Below, in pieces: positions 1 to 6,786 of a DNA stretch of 16,682 nt (its first letter is position 1; each line of letters starts with the position of its first letter). Origin of the DNA: an uncultured Clostridia bacterium. GTDB lineage: Bacteria > Bacillota > Clostridia > Christensenellales > Borkfalkiaceae. A model generated the notes under the pieces. That model saw only the letters and a program-made list of their open reading frames with translations, had not been told where the DNA came from and made no database searches. The position numbers and the translations under genes are program-made. Location: positions 1 through 16,682 of the forward strand of contig CAMWWA010000010.1 of NCBI GenBank assembly GCA_947177825.1, in the 5' to 3' direction.

Positions 1-1
1 G

Positions 2-2443
2 GGGTGGATTGATACGAGCAAGTTGCCTGCGGGTATGACGGTTTCGTACACCTGCGACAATTGGATTACGGTTGGCACGCACACGGTTACGGCGACGTTT
101 ACCAACCCCGACCCCACGAATTATAACGACCCCGCAACCAAGACGGCGAATCTGATTATAAGCGACAAGGAGCAATACAAAACGGATAATCTGTCGTTCA
201 CCGTTTCGGGCGGCGCGACGGGTGAGAACGGCGCATATACGGCGACCTACAACCCCGAAAAGACGATATGCTTCGTGCTTGACGGCAAGCTTTTGGATAA
301 GGACGGAAACGAGGTTGACGAAAGCGTCGTTGCGGTCAGCCGCGATTATAAGTATCAGCAAAAGGTCAACGGCGAGTGGGTAGACGCGACTGCCGCCGAC
401 TTAAAGAATGCGGGTACGTACCGCGTGACCGTTACAGTTTCGACGGACGACGCAAATTACGACGACGTTAAGATGACCGCCGAACTGACGATAAACAAGG
501 CGAACGCGGATATGTCGGAGGTTGAGTTTAAAGATTTGACCGCGGCGTACGACGGCAAGGAACACACGCTTACGATTAGCGGAACGCTGCCCGACGGCGT
601 GACGGTTCAATACGTGGTTAAGAACCAGAGCGGAAAGAGCTTTACCGAAATCGGAACTTACGAGTTCACCGCAAAATTTACGGTTGCGGATACCGACAAC
701 TACAATACCGTTGGCGATAAGACGGCGACGCTTACAATTACCGACGCAAGTGTTTTAGGCATTACCGCAAAGGCGGCGAACGACAAGTTCACCACAGTGA
801 ACACGCTTGACGATTTGAAAAATGTGCTGATAGTTACCGTCAATACGACTGGCGGCGACGAGGCGACGGAGGACTACGAACTGTCCTGCGACGCGCTGCG
901 AGACGGCGGAAAGTTTAAGTTCGGCGTGCAGTCGATAACCGTTAAGTATATTAGCGACGGCAACGAATTTATTGCGGTTGTGAATATTACGGTAGAGCGT
1001 GAAAAGGTTGCTCTGCCTACGTTCAAGGGCGGACTGAATTATACGGGCGTGGTGGTTAAACCGACAGCGAACGACTTTAACGGTTACGACAGCGCTTTAA
1101 TGACTTTCGTCACGGATAAGCTGCAAAGCGGTTTAAATGTTGGTTCGTACAAAGCCGTGTTCGCGCTCAACGACCCCGAAAATTACGAGTGGGCAACTAC
1201 GACGACTTATAAAAAGTCTGTGTTTGCCGCTGTGGTATACGACGGTGAAACCGAAGTAATTCTCAACGCGAACGAGGCGGCGGTTGACTGGAACATAGCA
1301 AGGGCTGTGCTTACCGCAACCAAGACCGAGGGTGCGCTGCCCGTATTTGCAAGCGAGAGTTACATAGGCGCTTTAAGTGACGTAGTTGCGATTAAGTACT
1401 ACAAGGACGAAGCTTGCACCGAGGAAGTTGCAGCGGCGGATTTGGCTTACGAAACGCAGTATTTCGTAAAGGCGGAATTACTTGACACCGATAACTTCGA
1501 GCTTGATACGAGTGCGGCGCAGTATACGGTTAAATCATTCACGTATACAACCCCTGCAAAGCAGCTTACGCTTTGGGATAAAATCGTTAAGTTCGTTGTG
1601 ACCAACTGGCTGTGGCTTGTGATAGCAGTTGCGGCGTTGATACTTCTCATAATTATAATTGCGTGCGCGGCGCGTGCCTCCAGGAAGAGGCGCGAGCGCG
1701 AGGAGCGCAGACTCGCCGAGGAAAGAGCGGAGCGCGAGCGCAGGGAAGAGCGCGAAGAACAGCGCAGGCGCGAGGACCGCGAGGAGCGTATGGCGGCGCG
1801 TATGGCTATGCCTCAGATGATGCCGCAAATGCCTCAGCAGATGCCTATGCAGCAGGCTATGCCCCAGGCGGCGCAAGGTGTTGCCGTGGGCGGTGCTTCG
1901 TCCAACGAAATAGCAGAGCTCAAAGCCGAAATGGCGGCTATGAAAGCAAGTCAGGATATGGCAAAGGAGCTGGCTATCAGGGCGGAAATGACGGCAAGGG
2001 AAATGGCGTTGCGCGCCGAACAGAACGCCGTTATGCGCAGTGATATAAACGCCCTGCGCGGCGGTGAACAGACCTCGGGCATTATCGGCATATCCCTGGA
2101 TAAGCTGACCGAGCTGGTTGAAAAGACGGTTGAAAGGGTGCTTAACGGCAAGGAAAAACCTGCGGCAACGGCGGAAAGCAATGCGGCTCCCGTTACGGCT
2201 CAGGTGCCTCCCGACGCGGTTATGACCACGGTGACGACCACCAAGATTGACACGACCAAGAAGGCGGCGCAGAACGCCGACAGAGCGGCGGCGCAATCCG
2301 CGCCTGCAGGCAGAACGGTAGTGCGCAACTTCGTGGCGCCTATGCCCGTGGATGACGGTAGGGTGTTCGACGTGGGCGGCTTCTATACGCCGGCAGACCC
2401 AGTAACCGATATGGGCTTCGGCGAGGAAGAAAATAAGGACTAA
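2..2443 (+). CDS. Surface protein with MBG/Ig-like repeats, C-terminal membrane anchor and long cytoplasmic tail (5' partial)
   Basis: The frame is open to the left edge, so the N-terminus and any signal peptide lie outside; 813 residues are visible. Residues 1-525 are beta-rich, Thr/Asp/Tyr-rich repeats. Phrases such as YDGKEHTLTISGTLP, GTYEFTAKFT and DNYNTVGDKTATLTI resemble bacterial MBG/Ig-like adhesin repeats. One hydrophobic helix follows at about residues 535-557 (LWLVIAVAALILLIIIIA), then an Arg/Glu-rich stretch. By the positive-inside rule the repeats face outward and the last ~255 residues are cytoplasmic. That tail holds a charged helical segment, a Met/Gln/Pro-rich linker (MPQMMPQMPQQMPMQQ), a probable coiled coil (EIAELKAEMAAMKASQ) and a Thr/Ala-rich end. 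There is no LPXTG sortase signal. Role inferred: envelope or adhesion protein; the function of the inner tail is unknown. Confidence 0.75.
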   Translation, partial: GWIDTSKLPAGMTVSYTCDNWITVGTHTVTATFTNPDPTNYNDPATKTANLIISDKEQYKTDNLSFTVSGGATGENGAYTATYNPEKTICFVLDGKLLDKDGNEVDESVVAVSRDYKYQQKVNGEWVDATAADLKNAGTYRVTVTVSTDDANYDDVKMTAELTINKANADMSEVEFKDLTAAYDGKEHTLTISGTLPDGVTVQYVVKNQSGKSFTEIGTYEFTAKFTVADTDNYNTVGDKTATLTITDASVLGITAKAANDKFTTVNTLDDLKNVLIVTVNTTGGDEATEDYELSCDALRDGGKFKFGVQSITVKYISDGNEFIAVVNITVEREKVALPTFKGGLNYTGVVVKPTANDFNGYDSALMTFVTDKLQSGLNVGSYKAVFALNDPENYEWATTTTYKKSVFAAVVYDGETEVILNANEAAVDWNIARAVLTATKTEGALPVFASESYIGALSDVVAIKYYKDEACTEEVAAADLAYETQYFVKAELLDTDNFELDTSAAQYTVKSFTYTTPAKQLTLWDKIVKFVVTNWLWLVIAVAALILLIIIIACAARASRKRREREERRLAEERAERERREEREEQRRREDREERMAARMAMPQMMPQMPQQMPMQQAMPQAAQGVAVGGASSNEIAELKAEMAAMKASQDMAKELAIRAEMTAREMALRAEQNAVMRSDINALRGGEQTSGIIGISLDKLTELVEKTVERVLNGKEKPAATAESNAAPVTAQVPPDAVMTTVTTTKIDTTKKAAQNADRAAAQSAPAGRTVVRNFVAPMPVDDGRVFDVGGFYTPADPVTDMGFGEEENKD

Positions 2444-2450
2444 AAAAAAG

Positions 2451-2486
2451 AGCCGCGCGGCGAATACGCCACGCGGCTTTAATTTT
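2451..2486. terminator. Bidirectional intrinsic terminator
   Basis: A 12-bp hairpin (arms 2451-2462 and 2467-2478, one C-A mismatch, loop AATA) is followed on the plus strand by TTTAATTTTG and on the minus strand by a T-rich run (the complement of 2442-2449). It sits between the convergent surface-protein and serpin genes and can end both transcripts. Confidence 0.85.
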
Positions 2487-2490
2487 GTCT

Positions 2491-3828
2491 TTAAATATTA
2501 TTTACCACACCCGAGAAAAGCGTTGTGTTATACCAGTCTGTAAGAACGAATCCGAACGCTTTGTTAAGTACGAAATCGGAACGGATAAACGTTACGTCCG
2601 GACCGACTGCCGTGGCGGCGTCCATTCCTATCACGGTTACCGCCGCGCCCTCGACGCCCGTCTTGTCAACCGTCAAATCGGTCACATGCCGAATTATCTT
2701 ACAGTAGCATTCGTTGCTTTCGGAAAGGGTGGAAAAATCGCAGCCGTCGGGATTAAGTCCGGGGTCTATAAAGAATTTTTTCACGCCGAAATTATTTTTC
2801 AGCACTTTTATAATATCGTCGTCATAGCCGCACTTATATTCGGGGAAAATGCAGCGCGTTTCGTAGGAAATATTGTTCTCTGAATCGTAGCCGCCGTAAT
2901 TGGTAATTGCGTTAACCTCCGCAATTGTTTGCTCGGTAAACACGTCGTCAACGGTGTAGCCGTCCTTGGGCAGAATAAATTTAATCTTATAGCCGTCCGA
3001 AGTGGAGGTGTAGAAGGTCGAATATTTATCCGCTTCCTTAACCTTTCCGCTTTCGTAATTGCCGCGCAGCAGTTTTTTATTGGTCACCGTGCCGTCCTTT
3101 GCGGTAAAGGCGTAATCCTCCTGCGTGAAAGGCAGGTCGCTGCCGTTCGTTCCCCATACCGTCTTTAAGTATAAGGTGTTAATAAGCGTAAACAGCGTTT
3201 CATCGGACAGCTGGAAGTCCTTGTCGATAAGCCCTTTGGTCTGCTCCTTGACAAAGCTGCGTATCGCGTCGTTGGCGTCCTGGTTGGCGTTTTTAAAGTC
3301 CGCCGAGTAGGAGTAGGCGTAATAGACGTTGGAAAGCCTGTCGATGCACGGCTGGTTGACGGTCGTGCCGTCGTTCACCCAAAGGGAGTTGGTCAGATTG
3401 AGCATGCTGGTTATTTTGCCTTCGTACTTTCTTTCCGCCTGAAGGGAGCGGTAGAGTACGGGGAAGTTGGTTTGCAGCTCCTCGTACGAAACGCCGAGAG
3501 CGGACAACAGCTCGTTGCGCGTATCGCCGTTTGCGCATTCCGCGGCGAGCGATAGCGCCATGTAGACCGACACGGGCGACACGGCAAAATTATCTTCCGA
3601 CTCATATCCGTCGTAAGCCGCCGCAGCAAACTTTGCGGCAAACCGGTCGGTCTTATCCCTGAACTTTATAAAACCGTCGTTCTCGAGTTCTTCGTATTTA
3701 AGCGGAGTAGCCGTTTGCGGTTTGCCCAGCTGTGTGGATTTGCCCGACGAATCGGGCGTGCCGCAAGCCGCAAAGGAAAGGGCGTAGACCACCGAGCACG
3801 CGCAAAGGGCAAGCTTTTTGAATTTCAT
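2491..3828 (-). CDS. Secreted lipoprotein serpin (serine protease inhibitor)
   Basis: The serpin fold fills most of this ~445-residue protein. Visible signatures include FAVSPVSVYMALSLAAECA, SLWVNDG near strand s3A, NTLYLKTVWG, and the C-terminal hinge and loop followed by FGFVLTD and LFSGVVNN. The reactive loop starts GVEGAAVTVIG, close to the small-residue hinge of inhibitory serpins (GTEAAAAT). Counting 15 residues from the hinge Gly gives Ala-Thr as P1-P1', which would suit elastase-like proteases. The N-terminus is a lipoprotein signal (KKLALCACSVVYALSFAAC), so it is probably membrane-tethered outside the cell. I chose the ATG at 3828: its AAGGGG ribosome site lies 7 nt upstream, against 1 nt for the ATG at 3834. 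It has its own sigma-A promoter and is monocistronic. Known gut-bacterial serpins inhibit host elastases; that role here is inference. Confidence 0.92.
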   Translation of the reverse strand: MKFKKLALCACSVVYALSFAACGTPDSSGKSTQLGKPQTATPLKYEELENDGFIKFRDKTDRFAAKFAAAAYDGYESEDNFAVSPVSVYMALSLAAECANGDTRNELLSALGVSYEELQTNFPVLYRSLQAERKYEGKITSMLNLTNSLWVNDGTTVNQPCIDRLSNVYYAYSYSADFKNANQDANDAIRSFVKEQTKGLIDKDFQLSDETLFTLINTLYLKTVWGTNGSDLPFTQEDYAFTAKDGTVTNKKLLRGNYESGKVKEADKYSTFYTSTSDGYKIKFILPKDGYTVDDVFTEQTIAEVNAITNYGGYDSENNISYETRCIFPEYKCGYDDDIIKVLKNNFGVKKFFIDPGLNPDGCDFSTLSESNECYCKIIRHVTDLTVDKTGVEGAAVTVIGMDAATAVGPDVTFIRSDFVLNKAFGFVLTDWYNTTLFSGVVNNI

Positions 3829-3860
3829 TTTCATTCCCCTTTAAATTATTTGTCAAAATT

Positions 3861-3889
3861 ATCTTACCATAGTTGCGTGGTTTTGTCAA
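3861..3889 (-). promoter_or_regulatory. Sigma-A promoter of the serpin gene
   Basis: On the minus strand, TTGACA (3889-3884) and TAAGAT (3866-3861) are separated by exactly 17 nt, with an extended -10 TG one base upstream of TAAGAT. This is a near-consensus vegetative promoter, so the serpin is probably expressed in growing cells rather than only in sporulation. Confidence 0.8.
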
Positions 3890-3938
3890 CGGGCGGACGG
3901 CGTTAAGCCCCTGCGCGGCTTTGTCAATTTATTTTTTC

Positions 3939-4004
3939 GCCGACACAAACAGTAAAAATTCGACCTTGTTTTACATTTTTCGTCGGGAGAAAGCGCGCTA
4001 TAAT
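3939..4004 (+). promoter_or_regulatory. Candidate Spo0A-controlled promoter of spoIIGA
   Basis: A perfect TATAAT lies at 3999-4004. The best -35 match, TTTACA at 3970-3975, is 23 bp away, too long for ordinary sigma-A use but close to the ~22-bp spacing known for the Spo0A-activated spoIIG promoter of Bacillus subtilis. Two partial matches to the inverted Spo0A box TTCGACA occur at 3959-3965 (TTCGACC) and 3939-3945 (GCCGACA). The first lies about -50 relative to the predicted transcript start near 4011. The box matches are weak; the -10 element is strong. Confidence 0.5.
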
Positions 4005-4013
4005 GCTTGCACG

Positions 4014-4799
4014 ATGCAAGTTTACGCGGAATACGCCATAATAGAAAATTTCTGTATGGACTTCACTCTGCTTGCGGCGGCAAAGGCGGCATCCAAAAAT
4101 CCCGCAAAATATTGGCGCATTGCTCTCGCTTCCGCACTGGGCGCGTGCTTTGCGGTCGTCTATCCGCTGATAGGTCTGGGCGGTGCGGTCGGAATAATCG
4201 TAAAGCTGGTTGCGGGTGCGGCAATGTGCGCGCTTGCAGGCAAGTACCAAACGGTTAAAGGCTACTTAAAGTTCACCGCGGTATTCACGGCGGCAACCTT
4301 TTTGACGGGTGGCGCGCTGATTGCACTCTTTTCGCTTGCTGGGGTGAAGTATGAGGAGGGCGGAGGCTACATACTTTCGTCCGTGCCAATCGGCATACCG
4401 CTGTTCGCCGCGCTGATGCTGTTGCTTATTTTCAAAAAGATAAAGCAGAAGTTTGTCGGCGCAAAGTGCGTTGCGGCGGCGTGCAGGATTTTCGTGGGGG
4501 AAAAGCAGGCGTCCTGCCCGGCGTTTTACGACAGCGGAAACAAGGTGTACTGTCACGGCGCGCCCGTCAGCATAGTGCCCGCGCACATCGCCAAAAAGCT
4601 GACGGAGGCTGAGGGTATAAAAACTTTCGTCGATATACATACTGTTGCAGGGAAAAGTAAAATTGCGGTATTTACTGCCGAAAAAATCGAGATTGACGAC
4701 GGAAAAAATAACGTTACGCGGCACAACGTGATGCTTGGAATTTCGCCGCAGCACATCAATAAAATCGTGCTTCATCCAGATTTATCGGAGGTAAATTAA
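4014..4799 (+). CDS. spoIIGA: SpoIIGA, sporulation sigma-E processing aspartic protease
   Basis: SpoIIGA is the membrane protease that removes the pro-sequence of pro-sigma-E in the mother cell after the SpoIIR signal from the forespore. The first ~150 residues are hydrophobic with about five membrane helices (start [20 protein letters not shown], matching the family pattern MxxYxxxxxxxNFxxD). The C-terminal half carries the aspartic-protease motif [10 protein letters not shown], with Asp173 as the likely catalytic residue. The length of 261 aa is a little short of the Bacillus protein (about 309). I chose the ATG at 4014 from the family N-terminus; the frame is open further upstream but that sequence is unlike SpoIIGA. 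No Shine-Dalgarno precedes it, and the -10 box ends only 9 nt before, so the mRNA may be nearly leaderless. sigE follows after 4 nt. Confidence 0.9.
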   Translation: MQVYAEYAIIENFCMDFTLLAAAKAASKNPAKYWRIALASALGACFAVVYPLIGLGGAVGIIVKLVAGAAMCALAGKYQTVKGYLKFTAVFTAATFLTGGALIALFSLAGVKYEEGGGYILSSVPIGIPLFAALMLLLIFKKIKQKFVGAKCVAAACRIFVGEKQASCPAFYDSGNKVYCHGAPVSIVPAHIAKKLTEAEGIKTFVDIHTVAGKSKIAVFTAEKIEIDDGKNNVTRHNVMLGISPQHINKIVLHPDLSEVN

Positions 4800-4803
4800 A
4801 AAA

Positions 4804-5499
4804 ATGTTTGAAAAAATCAAAAGCCTGCTTCGCTCGATTTTCGGGCTGAACACACTCGACTACATATGCGGAACCGAGGCGCTGCCCCTGCCCCTGTCGG
4901 CGGACGAGGAAAGGGAAAAGCTGACGCTTTTAAAAGACGGTGACGAACGCGCGAAGGCCGAACTTGTGGAGCACAACCTGCGCCTCGTTGTGTACATAGC
5001 CAAAAAGTTCGAAGGCACGGGCGCGGACGGCGACGACCTCGTTTCGGTGGGCACCATAGGACTTATCAAGGCTATCGATTCCTTCCGCGCGGACAAGAAC
5101 ATAAAGCTTGCAACCTACGCTTCGCGCTGTATCGAAAACGAAATTTTAATGTACTTAAGAAGGCTGTCGCGCTCCAAACAGGAGGTGTCGTTCGACGAAC
5201 CGCTCAACACCGACTGGGAGGGCAACGAGCTGCTCTTATCCGACGTCATGGGTACGGACGCGGACGCGGTCTATTCGGACGTAGAGGGCGGAGTGGAAAG
5301 AGAGCTACTCAAAAAATCGCTTGCGCGGCTGTCGCTGAGGGAACAGCGCATTATGCGTATGCGCTTCGGGCTTGACGGCGGCGACGAGATGACACAAAAG
5401 GACGTTGCCGACAAGCTGGGCATATCGCAAAGCTACATATCCCGTCTGGAAAAAAAGATAATAGCAAAGCTGAAAAAGGACATTTCGCGCCAGATATAA
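4804..5499 (+). CDS. sigE: RNA polymerase sporulation sigma factor sigma-E (pro-form)
   Basis: Sigma-E is the early mother-cell sigma factor. The 231-residue sequence matches the family nearly throughout: [12 protein letters not shown] and [10 protein letters not shown] (region 2, residues 59-95), [20 protein letters not shown] (101-120), [20 protein letters not shown] (129-148), and a region 4 helix-turn-helix [21 protein letters not shown] (197-217). The N-terminus is an amphipathic pro-sequence before GTEALPLPL; by alignment to the Bacillus cleavage point it would be about 19 residues, shorter than the 27 of Bacillus. The GGAGG ribosome site (4787-4791) lies in the end of spoIIGA, 12 nt from the ATG. 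It is co-transcribed with spoIIGA, whose product activates it. Confidence 0.96.
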   Translation: MFEKIKSLLRSIFGLNTLDYICGTEALPLPLSADEEREKLTLLKDGDERAKAELVEHNLRLVVYIAKKFEGTGADGDDLVSVGTIGLIKAIDSFRADKNIKLATYASRCIENEILMYLRRLSRSKQEVSFDEPLNTDWEGNELLLSDVMGTDADAVYSDVEGGVERELLKKSLARLSLREQRIMRMRFGLDGGDEMTQKDVADKLGISQSYISRLEKKIIAKLKKDISRQI

Positions 5500-5532
5500 G
5501 CCGCGTTTAACGCGCATTTTCAAACGGCTTTT
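5498..5532 (+). terminator. Possible weak terminator or attenuator between sigE and sigG
   Basis: AAGCCG (5498-5503) pairs with CGGCTT (5525-5530), extended by TTT/AAA across a 2-nt bulge, and ends in TTTT. It overlaps the sigE stop codon. It may separate the sigE and sigG transcripts while allowing some read-through, as known for spoIIG into spoIIIG in Bacillus. Confidence 0.4.
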
Positions 5533-5556
5533 CGTACATAATCAGGAGGTAAAGTT

Positions 5557-6327
5557 ATGTACGATAAAGTCGTTATTTGCGGCGTGGAAACGTCGGGCCT
5601 GCCCAAGCTTTCCAACAAGGAGCAGGAAGAGCTTATGCTCAGAATCAAGGCGGGCGACAACGAGGCAAGGGAGCAGTTCATAGTCGGCAATATGCGCCTG
5701 GTGCTCTCGCTCGTAAAGAGGTTCTGGTCCAAAAAGGCGAACGCGGACGACGTCTTTCAGGTCGGCTGCGTGGGGCTTATCAAGGCGATAGACAACTTCG
5801 ATATTTCGGTGGGAGTGCGCTTTTCGACCTACGCCGTGCCCATGATTTTAGGCGAAATCAAAAGGTATCTGCGCGACGCCAACTCGCTGCGCGTTTCGCG
5901 CTCTATCCGCGACACGGCTTACAAGGTTTTAAAGGTGCGCGAAAAGCTGGAAGAGGAGTGCGACGACGTGACTTACGACCGTATCGCAAAGGAAATGAAC
6001 GTTGCGGTTTCGGAGGTTGCATACGCGCTGGACGCCATTTCCGACCCCGTTTCGCTTTACGACCCCGTGTACAACAAGCAGGGCGACACGCTTCTACTCA
6101 TGGACCAGATTTTCGACGTCAAGAACAACGACGAGGTGTGGACGGAGAAAGCCGCGCTGTACGAGGCGATAACGCGCCTCGGCGAAAGGGAACGCTCGAT
6201 TCTGTTCCTCAGATATTTCGAGGGCAAGACCCAGACCGAAATTTCTTCGGAGGTAGGCATATCGCAGGCGCAGGTTTCGCGCCTTGAAAAAAGCGCGTTA
6301 AAACGTATTAAAGCGGACATCTGCTGA
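5557..6327 (+). CDS. sigG: RNA polymerase sporulation sigma factor sigma-G
   Basis: Sigma-G is the late forespore sigma factor. The 256-residue protein (Bacillus: 260) opens with the family-specific VVICGVETSGLPKLSN and carries region 2 (NMRLVLSLVKRF, FQVGCVGLIKAIDNFD, VRFSTYAVPMILGEIKRYLRD, residues 45-107). Region 3 includes RVSRSIRDTAYKVLKVREKL and DPVSLYDPVYN, and region 4 includes GKTQTEISSEVGISQAQVSRLEKSA. A strong AGGAGG (5544-5549) lies 7 nt before the ATG. The gene follows sigE by 57 nt, the classic sporulation order. I looked for a sigma-F promoter in the gap and found no convincing one. A strong terminator follows. Confidence 0.97.
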   Translation: MYDKVVICGVETSGLPKLSNKEQEELMLRIKAGDNEAREQFIVGNMRLVLSLVKRFWSKKANADDVFQVGCVGLIKAIDNFDISVGVRFSTYAVPMILGEIKRYLRDANSLRVSRSIRDTAYKVLKVREKLEEECDDVTYDRIAKEMNVAVSEVAYALDAISDPVSLYDPVYNKQGDTLLLMDQIFDVKNNDEVWTEKAALYEAITRLGERERSILFLRYFEGKTQTEISSEVGISQAQVSRLEKSALKRIKADIC

Positions 6328-6347
6328 AAAAATTTATATTAAATTAC

Positions 6348-6382
6348 AAGCCGGTAAGGATAATTCCCTGCCGGCTTTTTTT
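6348..6382 (+). terminator. Intrinsic terminator after sigG
   Basis: AAGCCGG (6348-6354) pairs with CCGGCTT (6371-6377), with a possible AGG/CCT extension, and runs directly into a T-run up to 6382. It closes the spoIIGA-sigE-sigG cluster and isolates it from the toxin-antitoxin promoter 11 nt downstream. Confidence 0.88.
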
Positions 6383-6392
6383 CGTTTTTTAA

Positions 6393-6421
6393 TTGACATT
6401 TGTATTTGACGGCAGTATAAT
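6393..6421 (+). promoter_or_regulatory. Consensus sigma-A promoter of the Fic toxin-antitoxin module
   Basis: TTGACA (6393-6398) and TATAAT (6416-6421) are both perfect and separated by 17 nt. This is the strongest promoter in the window. Such strength usually needs a repressor, which fits autorepression by the AbrB-type antitoxin. Confidence 0.88.
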
Positions 6422-6427
6422 AGAAAG

Positions 6428-6455
6428 GTAAGGAATTTAAAGAAAGTAAGGAATT
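6428..6455 (+). repeat. 10-bp direct repeat, candidate operator for the antitoxin
   Basis: GTAAGGAATT occurs at 6428-6437 and again at 6446-6455, starts 18 bp apart, each preceded by a GAAAG (the first with one extra G). The pair fills the leader between the -10 box and the AGGAGG ribosome site, a natural place for an autoregulatory operator. Binding by the AbrB domain is inference. Confidence 0.55.
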
Positions 6456-6467
6456 CAGGAGGTGCTT

Positions 6468-6785
6468 GTGGAAATTGCAAAACTGACGACCAAAGGACAG
6501 TTGACGCTGCCTATTACCATAAGGCGGCAAATGGGGCTGGACGCCGGCGACAAAATCGCGTTTATGGAAAAGGACGGGGAAATTATGCTGATAAATATCG
6601 ACAGAATTTCGGTAGGAATGCCCAAAAACTATAACGCGAATATCCAGAACGTAATAGCGTCAATGAAAATCGAGGGGCTTGAAGTGGAGGACGAATCGGT
6701 CAGATATATGCACGACAGGCTGGAAGGCAAGATAACGGTAGAGGACAGGGTTGCGCAGATAAGGCGCAAATATTCAAAAGCTTGA
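6468..6785 (+). CDS. Antitoxin: AbrB/SpoVT DNA-binding domain fused to a VbhA-like Fic inhibitor
   Basis: Residues 1-48 are an AbrB/SpoVT/MazE swapped-hairpin DNA-binding domain (AKLTTKGQLTLPITIRRQMGLDAGDKI). Residues 58-105 resemble the VbhA antitoxin domain: VIASMKIEGLEVEDES holds SMKIEG, an exact match to the Fic-inhibitory motif (S/T)xxxE(G/N) with Ser65, Glu69 and Gly70, and LEGKITVEDRVAQIRRKY resembles the VbhA C-terminal helices. In known class I Fic systems this Glu pairs with the last Arg of the Fic motif and blocks productive ATP binding. I chose the GTG at 6468, 5 nt after AGGAGG (6457-6462); the GTG at 6462 overlaps that site. The Fic toxin starts 1 nt after the stop codon. The protein is probably both inhibitor and autorepressor. 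Confidence 0.82.
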   Translation: MEIAKLTTKGQLTLPITIRRQMGLDAGDKIAFMEKDGEIMLINIDRISVGMPKNYNANIQNVIASMKIEGLEVEDESVRYMHDRLEGKITVEDRVAQIRRKYSKA

Positions 6786-6786
6786 T

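Noticed and set aside
1801-1863. Met/Gln/Pro-rich codon repeats in the surface-protein tail considered as a tandem DNA repeat
   Set aside because: The unit length and sequence are irregular at DNA level; this is protein low complexity, not a tandem array.
1535-2296. Long minus-strand open frame (253 codons) opposite the surface-protein tail
   Set aside because: It is Arg/His/Leu-rich with no recognisable domain, and mirrors a codon-biased real gene on the plus strand.
4003-4041. Short ORF starting at the ATG inside the spoIIGA -10 region (12 codons)
   Set aside because: Its ATG lies within the -10 box, upstream of the predicted transcript start, and has no convincing ribosome site.
5514-5542. 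Sigma-F-type promoter upstream of sigG
   Set aside because: GCATT and a partial -10 are present but the spacing is about 13 nt and the GG of the -10 is missing.
6462-6464. Upstream GTG as the antitoxin start
   Set aside because: It overlaps the last base of the AGGAGG ribosome site; the GTG at 6468 is correctly spaced.
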